A stretch of 64,000 bases of DNA. It comes from Puccinia triticina. Its lineage: Eukaryota > Basidiomycota > Pucciniomycetes > Pucciniales > Pucciniaceae. The notes under the pieces were generated by a model that was given only the letters and a program-made list of their open reading frames with translations, ran no database searches and was not told where the DNA came from. This document shows, piece by piece, positions 24,501 through 36,776 of the stretch. The translations under genes and the position numbers were made by a program. Every line of letters begins with the position of its first letter. The stretch's first letter is position 1. The stretch lies in the NCBI RefSeq assembly GCF_026914185.1, contig NC_070562.1, positions 4,402,001 through 4,466,000 on the forward strand, written 5' to 3'.

Positions 24501-27500
24501 ATGACTGAACACAATGGTCCAGCCAACATCAAACTGGTTACCAAACCTCTCAATGACTCAAACTTCGCCACATGGCGCCTAAAAATGATTAACGCGCTGG
24601 GTTTTCAAATGCTGGACAACTACATATTCGAGGAGCCCGCAAAGTTGAAAGACAATCCCGACTACAACAACAAAAAGAAGTTAGCCACCACCTTCTTAAG
24701 ACTGCATCTAAACGAGGAGAACACCCATTGTTTTGTCGGCCGGGATTTTCAAACTTTTGAACCCAAGAAGCTGTGGGATGCAATCAACAAGCATTACGCC
24801 ACTAGGTCCCTTGAGAACGTCGCAAATGTCTGGGATAAGCTATACAATATCCGCTTCAGTGAGGAATCAATGAAGGAGTCCATCAATCTCTTCCGGAATA
24901 CCTTCGATCTTCTTTTTGAAGTTACAAACAACAAACTCGACAAGCCCACTCTCAAAACTTGCTGGGTGTTCCTCATACTCAAGCGTCTTCCAACTTCCTT
25001 TGCCACCTTCTGGACCATCCGATTCTCCAACATGAAGGAAATGAATGACACACTTGAACTCAGCAGTTTTCTCAAGGACGTTGAGGCCAAACTCCGAAGA
25101 CAACAACAAGCCGATCTCACCTCTACTGGGCCCTCCAATCCAACCGCTCTGGCCGTTTCTTCTTCAACTGGTCATCAAGGAAAACCCTCCGGGGGGCGTC
25201 GAGTAAGGATCCGTTGTGAAAACAACAAACACAATCCGGAGACCTCACACTTGGAGGAAGACTGTCACGCTCTACATCCCAAAAAAGCGGTCGCCTACTT
25301 TCAAGCAGCCATGGATCAAGCGAATGCAAGGGTATCCAAAAAGGCTATGTTAAGTGTAAACTCTGGGGTCTCTGATGTCTTCATTTTTGACAGTGGAGCC
25401 ACCGGTCACTACTTGAAGCATAGGTCCTACTTCACTTCTTTCAAGCCCTATTCCTCAGTAGTCTATGTGGCGAATGGGACGGCTATCCCAATAGTCGGCA
25501 AAGGTCGCGCGGTCATCCACACCAGCTCTGCTCCCCTCACAATCGATAACGCTTACTTTGTGCCAGACCTTTCCAACTCCCTCATCCCTCTCACCCATTA
25601 CCTTCAAAAGGGGTTCTCCATCATTCCCATCGACAACGGCTCCAGGTTTAAGTGTGAGAAGAATGGTCGGATCCTGTGCGTCGGCAAAACTGAGGAGGAA
25701 ATCCTAACAATCGAGCTCGCCTCTCAGAAAATCTTTTCCGTCACCTCCGACGCCCTTGTCCTACATAATTCCCTCGGTCATCCCAGTCTCCCTTACCTCA
25801 AGGCAGCACATCCTGATCTACACATCTCAGAGCTACCCTGCCACAACTGCGACGTCTCCAAAATGACTCAACAACCATTCCCCGGATCCTTTCCACAAGT
25901 TGATGGACTCCTCGACTGCATCCACATGGATCTCTGCGGACCCATTACTCCCGCCTCTCGGGGAGGAAATCGATATTTCCTGAAGATAATAGACGGTCAC
26001 AGCAAAAACCCTTTATCTACCCGATGCCAAGTAAGTCCCATACCTTTCAGTCCTTTCTTGCCTTCCTTCTTCAGGCTGAAACATTTACCGGACGCAAATT
26101 AAAAACTGTAGTCTCCGACAACGGCGGAGAATTCATCCACAATAAATTCGCCAAACTGTTTGAAGAACGGGGGGTGAAGCACCTCACTTCGGCCCCCTAC
26201 ACCCCACAACAAAACCCATTCGCCGAGCGCGGAAATCGCACAACGGTAGAAAAAACCCGGGCACTCCTTCTGACGTCTGGTCTTGACCTCACCTGGTGGG
26301 GGGAGGCCGTCACCACCTCGGTTTATCTTGAAAATCAATCCCCTGACAGCTCCATTGGTATGAGATCACCAGTTGAACTCTGGACCGGAAGTCCTCCAGA
26401 TCTGTCCCGCCTATATCCTTTTGGGTGTTGAGCCGTCTTCCTGGAGGAAAAGAAATGGAGGAACTCGAAATTTTCTCCTTCAGGAAAAGAAGCCATACTG
26501 GTCAGTTTCATGGAGGGACACAAGTCATATAAGTTGTGGGTTCCCGAGTCCAAATCGTTCAAAATTTCCCACCATGTCCGATTCTTTCCCACTGAATTTC
26601 CCGCACATTCCAACACAATCAATCGTAGTGACTTAATCGACTGGATGCCTGACCTCCCTGTTCAACCCGTCGATCAATCGCCGGACATCACTCAAGATAG
26701 GATCGATCCAATCCCGGGAAATCCAGAATCACTCTCTGATCGCACTGTTGAAAATCCGGAAGATTTGTCATCATCTGATACCTCGGTCGTCGACTCAACT
26801 ACTCCTGCAGATGGCGACACCCTCACTGTTCCTCTCGAATCTGGCGACGACTTAGACATACCGCCAATCCCAATCATACCATCCAACGTCAAAAGTTACG
26901 CGTATGTCCCCTACTACGACGAGGCTCCAAAGAACATCTCCGGTGACGTCGACCCAAGCAACATAGTAGAAGGGTCCAGAAGACACAGGGCCAATCTCGC
27001 CGGATACCCACCAATTCATTGAGCTCTAGTCATCATAGGGGAACCGTCCTCTCTCAAGGATCCAAAGACCTTCGCGCAAGCTATGCGACGTCTTGACAGC
27101 AATGAGTGGCTCATGGCCGTAGAGGTAGAAATTGGCAACATCACTCGCCATGAGGTTTGGGTAGTCGCTCCTATGAAAGTTGGGACACGTCAGCTCGACA
27201 CCGTGTGGGTTTTCAAGCGCAAATACAACGCCAATGGGGAACTTCAGAAATACAAAGCACAATTATGCATCCAAGGCTTCCGTCAGGTAGAAGGCATTGA
27301 CTACGGTGAGACATTTGCTCCGACTGGAAGACTCACCACTTTTTGGGTCATTGCCGGGATTGCCGCTGCGAACAACTGGGAACTCAAACAAATGGATGTC
27401 CGTTGTGCGTTCCTCAACGGTGTCCCAGACGAGGAAATCTTCATCAAAGTTCCAGATGGAGTCAACATCAACGTACCTCCGGGATATGGCCTCAAATTGC

Positions 27501-28612
27501 AAAAGTCACTCTACGGACTAAAGCAAAGCCCCAGATGCTGGTACCAAGCGCTCAAAGACTTCTTTGTCTCCGTCAACTTCCAGCCCGCCCAAGCCGATGC
27601 CTGCCTGTTTGTTCACCAAGACCCGGCCAAGCCGTGTTTTGTATATGTACATGTGGACGACCTCATCATAGCCGGCCCGGACGTCAGTTTCCTCAAGACT
27701 GCCATCAAGGAAAAATTTGAAATGGAGGACCTCGGTCCCTGTGAATGGGTCTTAGGAATGAGGGTCTCTCGTAATCAACAAGCTCAAACAATCTCCCTTG
27801 CTCAAGATCGCTACATCAAGGAAATTCTAACTGAATTCAATGTCTCTGACTGCAAATCTGCATCAACCCCTCTTCCGCTCAACGCACTCACTTGCCCTGT
27901 AGACCCTAAACCTGTCTTGGAAAACTTCAATTATCAACAAGCGGTGGGACTCATCAACTACCTTGTTCAATGCACAAGGCCAGATCTAGCTTTCTTGTGC
28001 AGCTACCTCTTGCAATTCCTCAACAATCCTTCAAGAACTCATGAACTCCAAGTCAAGCATGTTTTTTGATTCCTTCAACAAACCACCAAAGCAAGACTCA
28101 CACTTGGTACCCCACCATCCAAGGAAGGTCGAATTGTGGCATTCTCCGACGCCAGCTATGACAGCACCATCAGCTCGGCTGCATTCTCGGGCAGTCTTGT
28201 CCAATACTACGGAACAGTGGGCTGGCGCTGTCAGAAGCAAGACGACAACGGACCGGCAATTTCCACCACCAAAGCCAAATACCGAGCCTGCTCAGAAACC
28301 GGTCAAGACATACGCTGGCTTGAACAACTCTTGCTTGATGTTCATCCCTATATACACATATCCACAACCACAGCACTTCTCTACTGTGACAACAGGGGCG
28401 CTCTTGCTCTACTCAACAACCCGCAATATCAACATTGAACACGTCACATCAATGTCCGCCATCACTGGCTTCGTCACCACATTGAGTGAGAAGGAAATTT
28501 CCGACTAGAATACATCAAGACTGACGATAATCAAGCCGATTTCTTAACCAAACCGCTACTGCCTTTCAAGATCCGCAAAGCTCTCGAGAACATCTCTTTA
28601 AAAATTGCCTAG
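24501..28612 (+). pseudogene. Copia gag-pol polyprotein, disrupted
   Basis: Order seen: gag (LWDAINKHYATRS, about 24772), zinc-knuckle-like Cys/His stretch (about 25215), protease (FDSGATGHYL, 25387), pre-integrase Cys/His (LGHPS ... CHNCD, 25773-25850), integrase (HMDLCGP, SDNGGEF, QNPFAERGNRT), reverse transcriptase (YGLKQSPRCWYQ, VHVDDLIIAG near 27650), RNase H (AFSDASYD, 28139) and a terminal DFLTKPLLPFKIRKAL. It is broken by a frameshift near 26010 and in-frame TGA codons at 26429, 27020, 28067 and 28436. At three of these the expected residue is Arg, consistent with CGA to TGA. ATG at 24501 is a plausible gag start; an open frame extends upstream from 24273. Confidence 0.88.
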
Positions 28613-28626
28613 CAAGCACAGGGGGC

Positions 28627-29126
28627 TGTGACAGGACAGGGACATCTGGGTTAGGGATCACTGACCAAAGTGGAGGAAACCTAAGGGATTGTATATACTT
28701 AGTTTAGGTTTAGGTTTCATCTCTCGTTGTACATACAATAGAGCCTGTACTTTCCTTTCCTCTTCTCTTTCCTCACTCACATCGGTCACCACTTCCTCAC
28801 CTCAATAGGTGATTAGTCATCCTCGTTCTTCTTCCTCGTCTCTCCGCTCCCCCACAATCTCCTCGCGTGCTCACTGCGGTCCTCTGGCGTCTCTTAGGTT
28901 TGCTTTCTTTTCCTTTTGTGTCCTGTCTTTTTCTTCTTCTTGCTATGCAATTCACACTCACATCGGTCACCACTTCCTCACCTCAATAGGTGATTAGTCA
29001 TCCTCGTCTCTCCGCTCCCCCACAATCTCCTCGCGTGCTCACTGCGGTCCTCTGGCGTCTCTTAGGTGATTAGTCATCCTCGTCTCTCCGCTCCCCCACA
29101 ATCTCCTTGTCCTCTGGCGTCTCTTA
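28627..29126 (+). repeat. Copia 3' LTR
   Basis: 500 bp, same start as the 5' LTR but with shorter copies of the internal tandem unit. Confidence 0.9.
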
Positions 29127-30160
29127 GCTAAATCAGCGGCCAATCAGCTCCCAACCGCTGAAAACAGCGGCAGCGCAGTGGAATGACTGCTGATTGACCG
29201 CTGACAGCTGCTGACCGCTTTTTCAGCGTCAGCGCGCTGATTTTTCGGCGCCCCAAAATAGTCATAAGGACCAATTGAGGTCCCATGAGGGGCAAACAGT
29301 TGGTGGGGAGGTTGATTGTGTGGCGGAAACTCTGTAGTTAGCGCGCTGGCAGCGCCACTGTCACTGCAACCATGGTTGTTGAAACTTGAGCTGATTGTCG
29401 CCGCGAAGAGAAGAGAAGAAAAGAGATTGAGCTCAATGGCTCAAGAATGACGGGCAGTGAGGATGGTTTTCTCACCGGATGCGGCTCAGTTGGGTGCACG
29501 GAAAAAAGAAGGAAGAGAACCAATGGTTTGATTTGCATGACAATGCTATGATATAAATAGACTATGTACATGCAACAGACTTGTGGTTTTGAGATAAATG
29601 AATAAGAGACCAAAATGAATATGAATGCTATCACAACTCTACAAATGAAGTCAGACTGACTAACACAATCTCTACTACTCAAGGTTCAAAGACTACAGGG
29701 TGTGAGAAGGTTGTACTATTTAACTTACTATTGATGCTAATGATTGATTCTAGACAAGAAGAAATTCATTCTGACAAACATGATTTTTGGGATAAGTAAG
29801 AGAGAACATCAGAAATTCAACAATGTTCAGCGCCCAATAGGGCACAGCAAAATCAGCGCGCTGACGCTGAAAAAGCGGGCAGCGGCCGTCAGCAATCATT
29901 CAGTGGTCATTCCGCTGCGCTGCGCTGATTTTCAGCATTAGCGCCCTTCAGCAGCGCTGCTCTAACGCTGATCCGCCGCGAACCGCTGAATTCAGCGTTA
30001 GCACAGCGCTTTAACTGCTGCGCTAACACTGATTGGGCTGGAGGATCAGTGGTAAGACCACTGTGCTGCGCTAAAAGTGCCGCTGATTTCAGCGCAGTGC
30101 AGCGGTTTCAGCATTGCATGAAGGGCCCCCTGAACCACGATGAATTTGAATGATGTGGTA

Positions 30161-31194
30161 TACTTGACAAACATTGCACCTAAAAAGGAGGAGTGCCATC
30201 AGCTAGTAGTCAAGGTACAATAAAAGGAAGAAAAACCTGTTTAAACTGTTGAATTACCAGATTTGATTTTGTGGACTGTCTCAGTACAGGATGTCAAGCA
30301 AAATTTGCATCTATCATGCTTCCAATATACTGCTGACACACGCGGCCAAAATACAGGGGTAAAACTACAACTATGACAATATAAGCAACTCAACACGCAG
30401 GTTTTGGGAAACTCCTATCTCTCCCACAGAATTCTATTGTGAGTCCTGGTCCTTTTTCTTTCTCAAGAGCATTTGTATTGAACTGTGTAGTGCTGTGTAT
30501 TTCTCATTTCTTAGCTTGATTAAATTTTGTGAAGTGTGCCACAGTTGTTCTCAAAACCTAGTGGATCTTCATACATACCTCTCCTTCATTATACCTGTAC
30601 TTTTTCTTAATTAACTCAATAGTTTAATCAATCAAACTCGTCAAAGTACTAAGATCAAAGATCACTTTTAGGTTTGTTGTCTTATTGTGTTCATATTAGT
30701 TTTATCATGTACGTTTACTGATATCACTGGTACTGACCAAGGACTTCCCATTGATCTGGAAATTCAGATCTGAGCAGCCAGATTTCGGATTTCACAGGGA
30801 AATCTAGGTCCCCGAAGATCCTCAAAGTTATCCAGAGTTCCAGATTTTGAAATTTGAAATTCCAGATCTATTCACCATGGGAGTTTGCTTGGCTCTTGCA
30901 TGCAAGTGCCATTGCACAATATTGTTTAAGAACCCTGTTAGATATATCCTGGAGCTTGAGCCTCAATGTATGCTGAATTCATGATGAATTTATGTTTAAC
31001 TTATGCTCAATTGAGCTGAAGGCACTTTGGAAAGGAGTTGAATTCAATTGAAAACCAGCTCCAACTTGACTCTGGTTATTACTGGAACTATTTTAGAAAA
31101 CATTTTCAACTACCTTGGAAAGAAATATCAAATACTTTGCAGAAACAAGGTATTTACCACGGGAATCATATCAACACCGCAAGAGCTGTGCTAC
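30161..31194. other. unassigned AT-rich DNA
   Basis: No gene or clear terminal repeats. May include the outer part of the mariner-like element. Confidence 0.3.
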
Positions 31195-31795
31195 ACAAAG
31201 TGGCAAGCGTAGCAAAAGCATAGCAATTTGGGTCCCACTTCTCTGCACTTTTAGTAGCGGACTGGGCGCTACGCTTTTTGCTTTTTTTTCAAGCAGAAAA
31301 GATCCGCAAAAATAGTGAGCTATTTTCAGCGGTGAATAGCGGAATTCCGCTACGCTTATTGCTACAGTAGCATAAAAAACACTACTTTAGCGATTTTGCT
31401 GTGCTACTGTAGCAACATTCCAATATCAATCCCCAGCATCATAATTGATGGAGGATTGATTATTAATTTTCATCTAAGGCAGTTTCCACAGAAAGGCGGA
31501 CTGGCCCGCTACGCTTATTCAAGAAAAGCTGCCCCATTTGCTACACTTTTGCCGCTACAAGGCGCTAATAGCGCCAAAAAGCGCCAATTTCGCCGCTACG
31601 CACAACTTTAGCAAAAGCGGAAAAAAATTTGCTGCGCTACGCGATAATCATATTTAAAGTAGTGGTACTGGCGCTTTGCTACTGCTTTAAGTAGCGGCCT
31701 TCCGCTCGCGCTATTGCTAATTATCATTTGAAAAAGTGGTACCCCCGCTTCGCCACACAAAAGCACCACTTTTTGTAGCAAAGCCTAGCTCTTGC
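31195..31795. repeat. GCTACGC/GTAGCGG palindromic repeat tract
   Basis: Many inverted GCTACGC and TAGCGG words. AAGTGGCAAGCGTAGC near 31200 is loosely mirrored by GCTTCGCCACAC near 31752. Resembles interiors of the 7-bp-TSD family, but ends and target duplication were not established. Confidence 0.45.
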
Positions 31796-31814
31796 AGTGT
31801 TGATCATACATTTC

Positions 31815-32111
31815 TAGAGCTGGCCCCTATCATCTTTTGGAGGGTACTTGGCACCCGCGGGCGGGTACCTGTGGAAATGCGCAGGTATCCGCCGGGTGCG
31901 GGTGCGGTTGTCCAGTCTGGGTCCAAATTCAGGCAGGTACCTGCGCACAAATTGTCATTCTGCACAGCTCTGCTTGCTCCTAGTGCCCATTGGTGGGTAA
32001 CCGTGGAAGTATGCAGGTAACAGCCAGCAGGTGAGGGTGTCTGTTCTGGGTCAAAATTCAGGAAGTTACCTGCACCTGCTGCAAGTACCCATGTGCAAAG
32101 TGCCAGCTTTA
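31815..32111. mobile_element. hAT MITE with GGGTACC-type subterminal repeats
   Basis: TAGAGCTGGCCCC at the left, GTGCCAGCTTTA at the right, 8-bp flanks tacatttc / tatatttc (7 of 8). Interior alternates CCCGCGGGCGGGTACC-like motifs. Inverse-oriented relative of 36477-36776. Confidence 0.7.
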
Positions 32112-33429
32112 TATATTTCATTCTATCATGCACCAGGGAGGGATTTGTTGCACTCTCTAGAGAGTGCCAGACCGTAATTTTGTCAGTTGCTTGGTATGAT
32201 GTGAGTTCAATGTCATCTGTAACTTTGTTAGACATCCTGCCCAATAGAAGGGTAAATGTAGGTGAAGTTGTTGTGAAATGATCTGTCACTCAATGTCAAC
32301 ACATCATTATTGCTCTGTTGGATTTTTGTGTTTGGTTCATCATGATCACAATTTTGAACACAAGCTTCAATGCACAAAAGTGTTGCCAAGAATGTACCTA
32401 TCCTTATGCTAAAATATAGCTTTAGCCAAGTGACAGGTAATATTTTTCATTGCAGAATTGTCTCAATTCACAAACCAAACAACACCACATTATGAAAAAT
32501 ACTTGTCAAGTATAGCAACTTCAGAGGATCAGCCAAATGGTGGATGAATCCTAGTGAGTGACATATTTCAGCCATGATATTATTTGGGGAGAGTGGTTTG
32601 GTATCAAATTTATATTCTTCAAGAACAGGGAAAAAGGTAGGAAAACCTGTGTAACATGCAATTTGACTCCCAGAAATACAAAATGTGAAACTAATGGATT
32701 TAGTTTTCCCTAAACTTTTTACTAAGTGATGGAAAATTCAAGAATTTTAGATTTTGAAGTGTGAATAGCTTATTATCATTTCGGAATACACACCTTGTGT
32801 ACAGGACTACACATTGTACAATTTTCATACCTTTAATTAAAACTTACTGAAAAATGCAGGGTTCAGAGCCACAAAAAAATTGTTCAATGCAAAAGGGGGC
32901 TAGATTGGTGGATGTTAACAGGAAATTCAATATCCCCTTGCTTCTGAAAACAGCTGGAGAAATAATTCAACAGTTTGCCTGGGACCTCCAAGGCAAACAG
33001 TCAATTCTTAAATGCTCACACACATCTTGGTTTGGGTTATGTATGCCTTTTGTCTTTTAGATTGATTGTCTTCACATAGTTTCCATACATATTTTCCATG
33101 AATTTTCTCCTGCACGTAGGATTCATTAATCACAGGTAAATTTGTTTCCATGTGCATGGTGCAAAAATGTGGTGTTGATTGCTCTTATCACATGCCACTT
33201 AAGTAGTACAGGCTGCTAGATAAGCCTTTGGTACTGCAGACCTGCTGTATACAGACCACTGAAAATTATTGGCCTTGGAACAGCAGGAGTGGCGTGCACA
33301 TGTGAGGAAAAGAGTTATTTTTTTTTTTGTCCGGTGGTTTGAAGGTGGGAAGAAGTAAACTATGGCGCGTGGGGAAAGTTGAATTGGTTTTGTATCCCCC
33401 TGTGTCCCCCGGGCAGTGTTATTTTCTTA

Positions 33430-34740
33430 TATAACATCCACCCTCAGGTTTGGGCGAACGTGAGGGTGGACATTGGCAAGTCGCTGGCACATGTACTGCA
33501 AGTTGATGAACAGTGTGTACTGTTCATCGCACTGGGAAAGTCCCAGCTTACTCCCAGTACATGCTGGCAATCAAGCTGGGTGTATCCAAGCCTTGTAGGG
33601 AGTATAAACTGCCTACCAACAGCAATGGGCCACTGCACTACACTAACGTTATTGGACAATAACTGTTAGTGTAGCCATTTTATTGACTCCCAAATTCATG
33701 TTATTTGTTATCTCAGATACAAGTATCCATACTAACAATAACAGGAAATAACAGCAATAGCAACAATAACAGGCCTTTTATTGCTACTAACAGGATACAA
33801 TAACAGTTATTGCTGTTATCCATCACCATTTCCTGGGCAAGTTCCTGTATTGTTAGCAACACAAAAAACAAGATAACAGAAAATGTTGTTATTGTTTGCT
33901 GGTTTTGGCTAAAATACACTACACTAACAAATAATGTTAGTGTATTGGCCCACCGTTGCTACCAAGCTCAGATAGGCCCAGATAGATGACCAGCATGTGC
34001 TGGTCATTGGGCTAGGGCTTCTCCGTCTCAATGACAAGCACAAACTGGTTATCAAACTGGCAGAGGCCGCGCTTGGTGACCAGCATGCACTTTTCATCAG
34101 CCCCCTGGCTCTCCGAGCTCAAACCTGGAGTACATAGGTCATCGAGCCAGGGAAGCCCTCGCGCGATGACCAGCACATGCTGGTCATCTATCTGGGATTT
34201 TACGAGCTCAGTAGGCAGTACATATCATCCACCGAGCTCTTAAAAGCCCAGCTGAATGATCAGTACATGCTGGCTGTTGAGCTGGGATTTTCCCAGCGCG
34301 ATGTGGGGTGCATGCCGGTTCACCAGGCTGAGAAAGGCTCCGCTCAACAACCATTATTTGCTGGTCATTGAGCTGAGATTTTCACAGCCTATTACCCTGT
34401 AATCAATTGGATGGTGTCTCCACTTGATGGCCAGTGCACACTGGTCATTGAGAGAAGAAAACCTTCATGTGATGGCCTTACAAACTGGTCATTGAGCAGA
34501 GGATGTCTCAAATCAATGGCTAGTAATATACATGGCCATCAAGTGAAGCTCTCCAATCCGTTGCCAGTACCCAGGCTCATTGATTGGAGTATGTCTCAAC
34601 TTGATGGCCTTCCAAACCACCATTGAGCGGAGGCTTTTGCCACTCAATGCATGTGCATAGTGGTACTCAATTGGAGGGTGTATCCACTTGATTTCCAGTA
34701 CACACTGGCCAGTGGAGGATCCCTGTGGGTGCCAGCATGA
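33430..34740. repeat. array of degenerate palindromic units
   Basis: Repeated imperfect palindromes built on GATGACCAGCA / TGCTGGTCATC, spaced about 45-70 bp apart, with CGAGCTC and AAGCCC words between. Interrupted at 33620-33958 by a later element. Each unit could fold as a hairpin. Confidence 0.65.
33620..33958. mobile_element. Non-autonomous 7-bp-TSD element
   Basis: CAGCAATGGGCC at the left, GGCCCACCGTTG at the right, exact 7-bp flanks ctaccaa (33613-33619 and 33959-33965). Subterminal ACACTACACTAAC words and AATAACA repeats inside. Non-coding. Confidence 0.78.
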
Positions 34741-35769
34741 GCAATTGATTTGAGAAAAACAATATTTGAGTTTAACTCACTGGAACACACAAGATTGGAT
34801 ATGGAACAACTCAGTATGAGTTCATATTAGAATTCTATGAATTGAATGATTTAAAACCAGAACCAGAACTGTAGAAAACAAGTTAGAATAATAGAAATTT
34901 AACAATAAGGATAAGAAACCGTACCAGCTGAGACAGACAATAATGTATGTAAATAGTTCAGGCTTAAAGAGAAGCTTTAAGAAAGGAACAAGGCTAAACA
35001 CGATGAGAGTCAGTAAAGGAAAGCGCAATAAGAAGATTTTGATGTTCTTTTTCTCACCAAAGAACTCAGAATTGATGGCGACAGAGTTCGAGAAGGGAGG
35101 ACTTGCGGCAATTGATTGAAGCCGATGCAAGTCAGGATTTGACTGAAGAGATAGGAGTCGAGTTTGAATGATTGAGTCGAAGAGGAGATCGCCGATCAAG
35201 GTCAATGGACAACGGAGAAAATAGAAATAGAACTGGGTGAGAAGGAGACGACGGAAGAGGATTTTAAGGATGTTTTAGGGTTAGATACAAGATTGATATC
35301 GCGTTGATGAAGTTTAGTACGAAGTCAATAAGTAGCCTTCACTTGAGGATGACATTCAAGTGAAGGAAGAAAGTCGAATGGATGAAGGTGTGAGATGGAG
35401 GTGGAGTGTTGACTTTAGTTGCGGAAGAGAAACGAGATCGGAGAGGAAGGAAGGAAGGAGATTGAACCAGATAGAATCGGAGCCAATGACGTGATTGTGC
35501 AACAGCTGAGAGTAAATCGGAATTGCGTCATCAACCGACGATCCGGGGAAAAAACGTGTACGAGATGACTAAGGTTCAAGTCATGCAAAGGCCAGCAGCG
35601 CAAGCTGCTTGTCTAGCGTTTCGGAGCCAGAATTCCAACAGTTCAGTATAAACATACAGCTGAACCACAATAAAGTTACGCATGAGGGAATGGTTCACAT
35701 CTGGCAGACTTCCAGGGAGAAATTACAGTCTGGCACTCTCTAGAGAGTGCAACCAATCCCTCCCTGGTG

Positions 35770-36476
35770 ATGTGTTTATCATAAATCCCAAAAAGCTCAA
35801 GATATGTTAGTGGTACACAAAAAGATACACGTGTAAGTTTGTGTGACACATTCTTTAGTTGCTGAATTTTTTCACAAAATATACCAAGTTCTGGGAAACG
35901 TCCAGTGGAAAAAACCTCATATTAATCAGGAGTTGTGTATGACTTCAGAAAATATCCCCAAAATCATTTGTTTACATATGGCTGAACGTTGTAAACAATT
36001 TTTGAAGGGTCCACCTAATCCCCTGGCTCTGCATGAGTACTCAGGTTGGCATCACTTAGCTCAGTGATGAAAAATGTGACACACCAGCACACATGTGTAA
36101 ATTTGTGTGACAAATTCTTCAGCTGCTAAATTTTGTCCCAAGGGAGTTAGAATTCTGGGACAAGTCCAGGGGAGCCTCAGATTACCCATGGTTTCTGAAT
36201 GAATTCAGAAAATCTCCTCAATAGGATTTCTGTACTGATGGATGAAAATCAGATACAATTATCAAAATATTCAGCTAATTTGCCACTGGGATTGCGGGGC
36301 ACTCATCTTGGCATGATGTGGCTGGGTGATGGTCTACATGTCACACAAAAGTGCGCGTGTACGTTCATGTGACACAATGTGTCACAGAAACCCGCACATT
36401 TTACATGGTTTTGTGATAGTTGGCCCCACAGCGCCAAAGTCAAAGCGTAGTACCAGAGCAAAATCAGACCTCCCAC
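35770..36476. other. spacer with a diverged direct duplication
   Basis: 35823-35970 and 36090-36230 are similar (TTTGTGTGACA.ATTCTT..., TTCTGGGA.A.GTCCAG, CTTCAGAAAAT), an old duplication. No gene recognised. Confidence 0.5.
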
Positions 36477-36776
36477 TAGAGCTGACACTTGTACCCGCGG
36501 CGGGTCTGGGTACATGCCTCAATTTTGACCTAGAATGGACACCGACACCCGCTGGAAGTTACCTGCGTACTTCCATGGGTACCCGCCCACAGGTACCTAG
36601 TACCTGCCAATGGGCACTAGGGGCAAGCAGAGCTGTGCAGAATGGCAATTTGTGCGCGGTTAACTGCCTGAATTTGGACCCAGACTGGATACCCGCACCT
36701 GCACCCGGCGCATACCTGCGCACTTCCACGGGTACCCGCCCGTGTACCTGCCAACGGGTACTAGGGACCAGCTCTA
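36477..36776. mobile_element. hAT MITE, 300 bp
   Basis: TAGAGCTGACA at the left, GGACCAGCTCTA at the right, exact 8-bp flanks cctcccac (36469-36476 and 36777-36784). TAGAG ends plus 8-bp duplication are hAT hallmarks. Interior has repeated GGGTACCCGCC-type motifs, as in 31815-32111. Confidence 0.85.

Larger units (their letters stand above)
23640..29126 (+). mobile_element. Ty1/Copia LTR retrotransposon
   Basis: Two LTRs (23640-24179 and 28627-29126) beginning TGTGACAGGACAGGG, exact 5-bp target duplication gctaa at 23635-23639 and 29127-29131, a primer-binding site after the 5' LTR, a G-rich polypurine tract (cacaggggg) just before the 3' LTR, and a gag-protease-integrase-RT-RNase H order that defines Copia. 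Coding capacity is broken (see the polyprotein entry). It sits inside the 23503-30116 element. Confidence 0.93.
23503..30116. mobile_element. 7-bp-TSD element inserted in the mariner-like transposase, carrying the Copia element
   Basis: Left end CAACGATGAAACCGCTGCG, right end GCAGCGGTTTCAGCATTG, with exact 7-bp flanks catgaag at 23496-23502 and 30117-30123. Palindromic AGCGCAGCGG-type interior survives at 23503-23639 and 29132-30116; the rest is a Copia retrotransposon inserted later. The flanking transposase reading frame is continuous without it. Confidence 0.8.
22440..30160 (-). pseudogene. IS630-Tc1-mariner (DDE_3-type) transposase, split by a 6.6-kb insertion
   Basis: Minus-strand transposase of the type common in basidiomycetes. 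Reading from about 30160 down to 30117 and resuming at 23502, one frame continues across the insertion once a single 7-bp catgaag is counted (GALHGKNLAKINAANASG, then SVVTDPATYKTRGCPLAL, HPTIYLEEMQ, LQTISNELHKC). The first catalytic Asp is rebuilt across an intron (donor at about 23091, acceptor at about 23037) as FTDESG. The second is in CSVLVMDNAQIHH (about 22720). The third position reads NPIKKAFSILKANL (about 22505), so the usual Glu of NPIE is Lys. Together with frame breaks this makes it inactive. Limits of the parent element are not resolved. Confidence 0.78.
32131..35769. mobile_element. 3.6-kb CACTA-like element with 50-bp terminal inverted repeats
   Basis: CACCAGGGAGGGATTTGTTG at the left and CAACCAATCCCTCCCTGGTG at the right, each followed inward by GCACTCTCTAGAGAGTGC-containing arms, are inverted repeats of about 50 bp. 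Both sides are flanked by atg (32128-32130, 35770-35772). CAC ends and a 3-bp duplication suggest the CACTA superfamily. No transposase recognised; the interior holds a palindromic minisatellite and a nested 7-bp-TSD element. Confidence 0.72.

Noticed and set aside
21983..30116. One large element with CAATG ends from 21983 to 30116
   Set aside because: The flanks do not match; the right end at 30116 pairs instead with 23503 through an exact 7-bp catgaag duplication.
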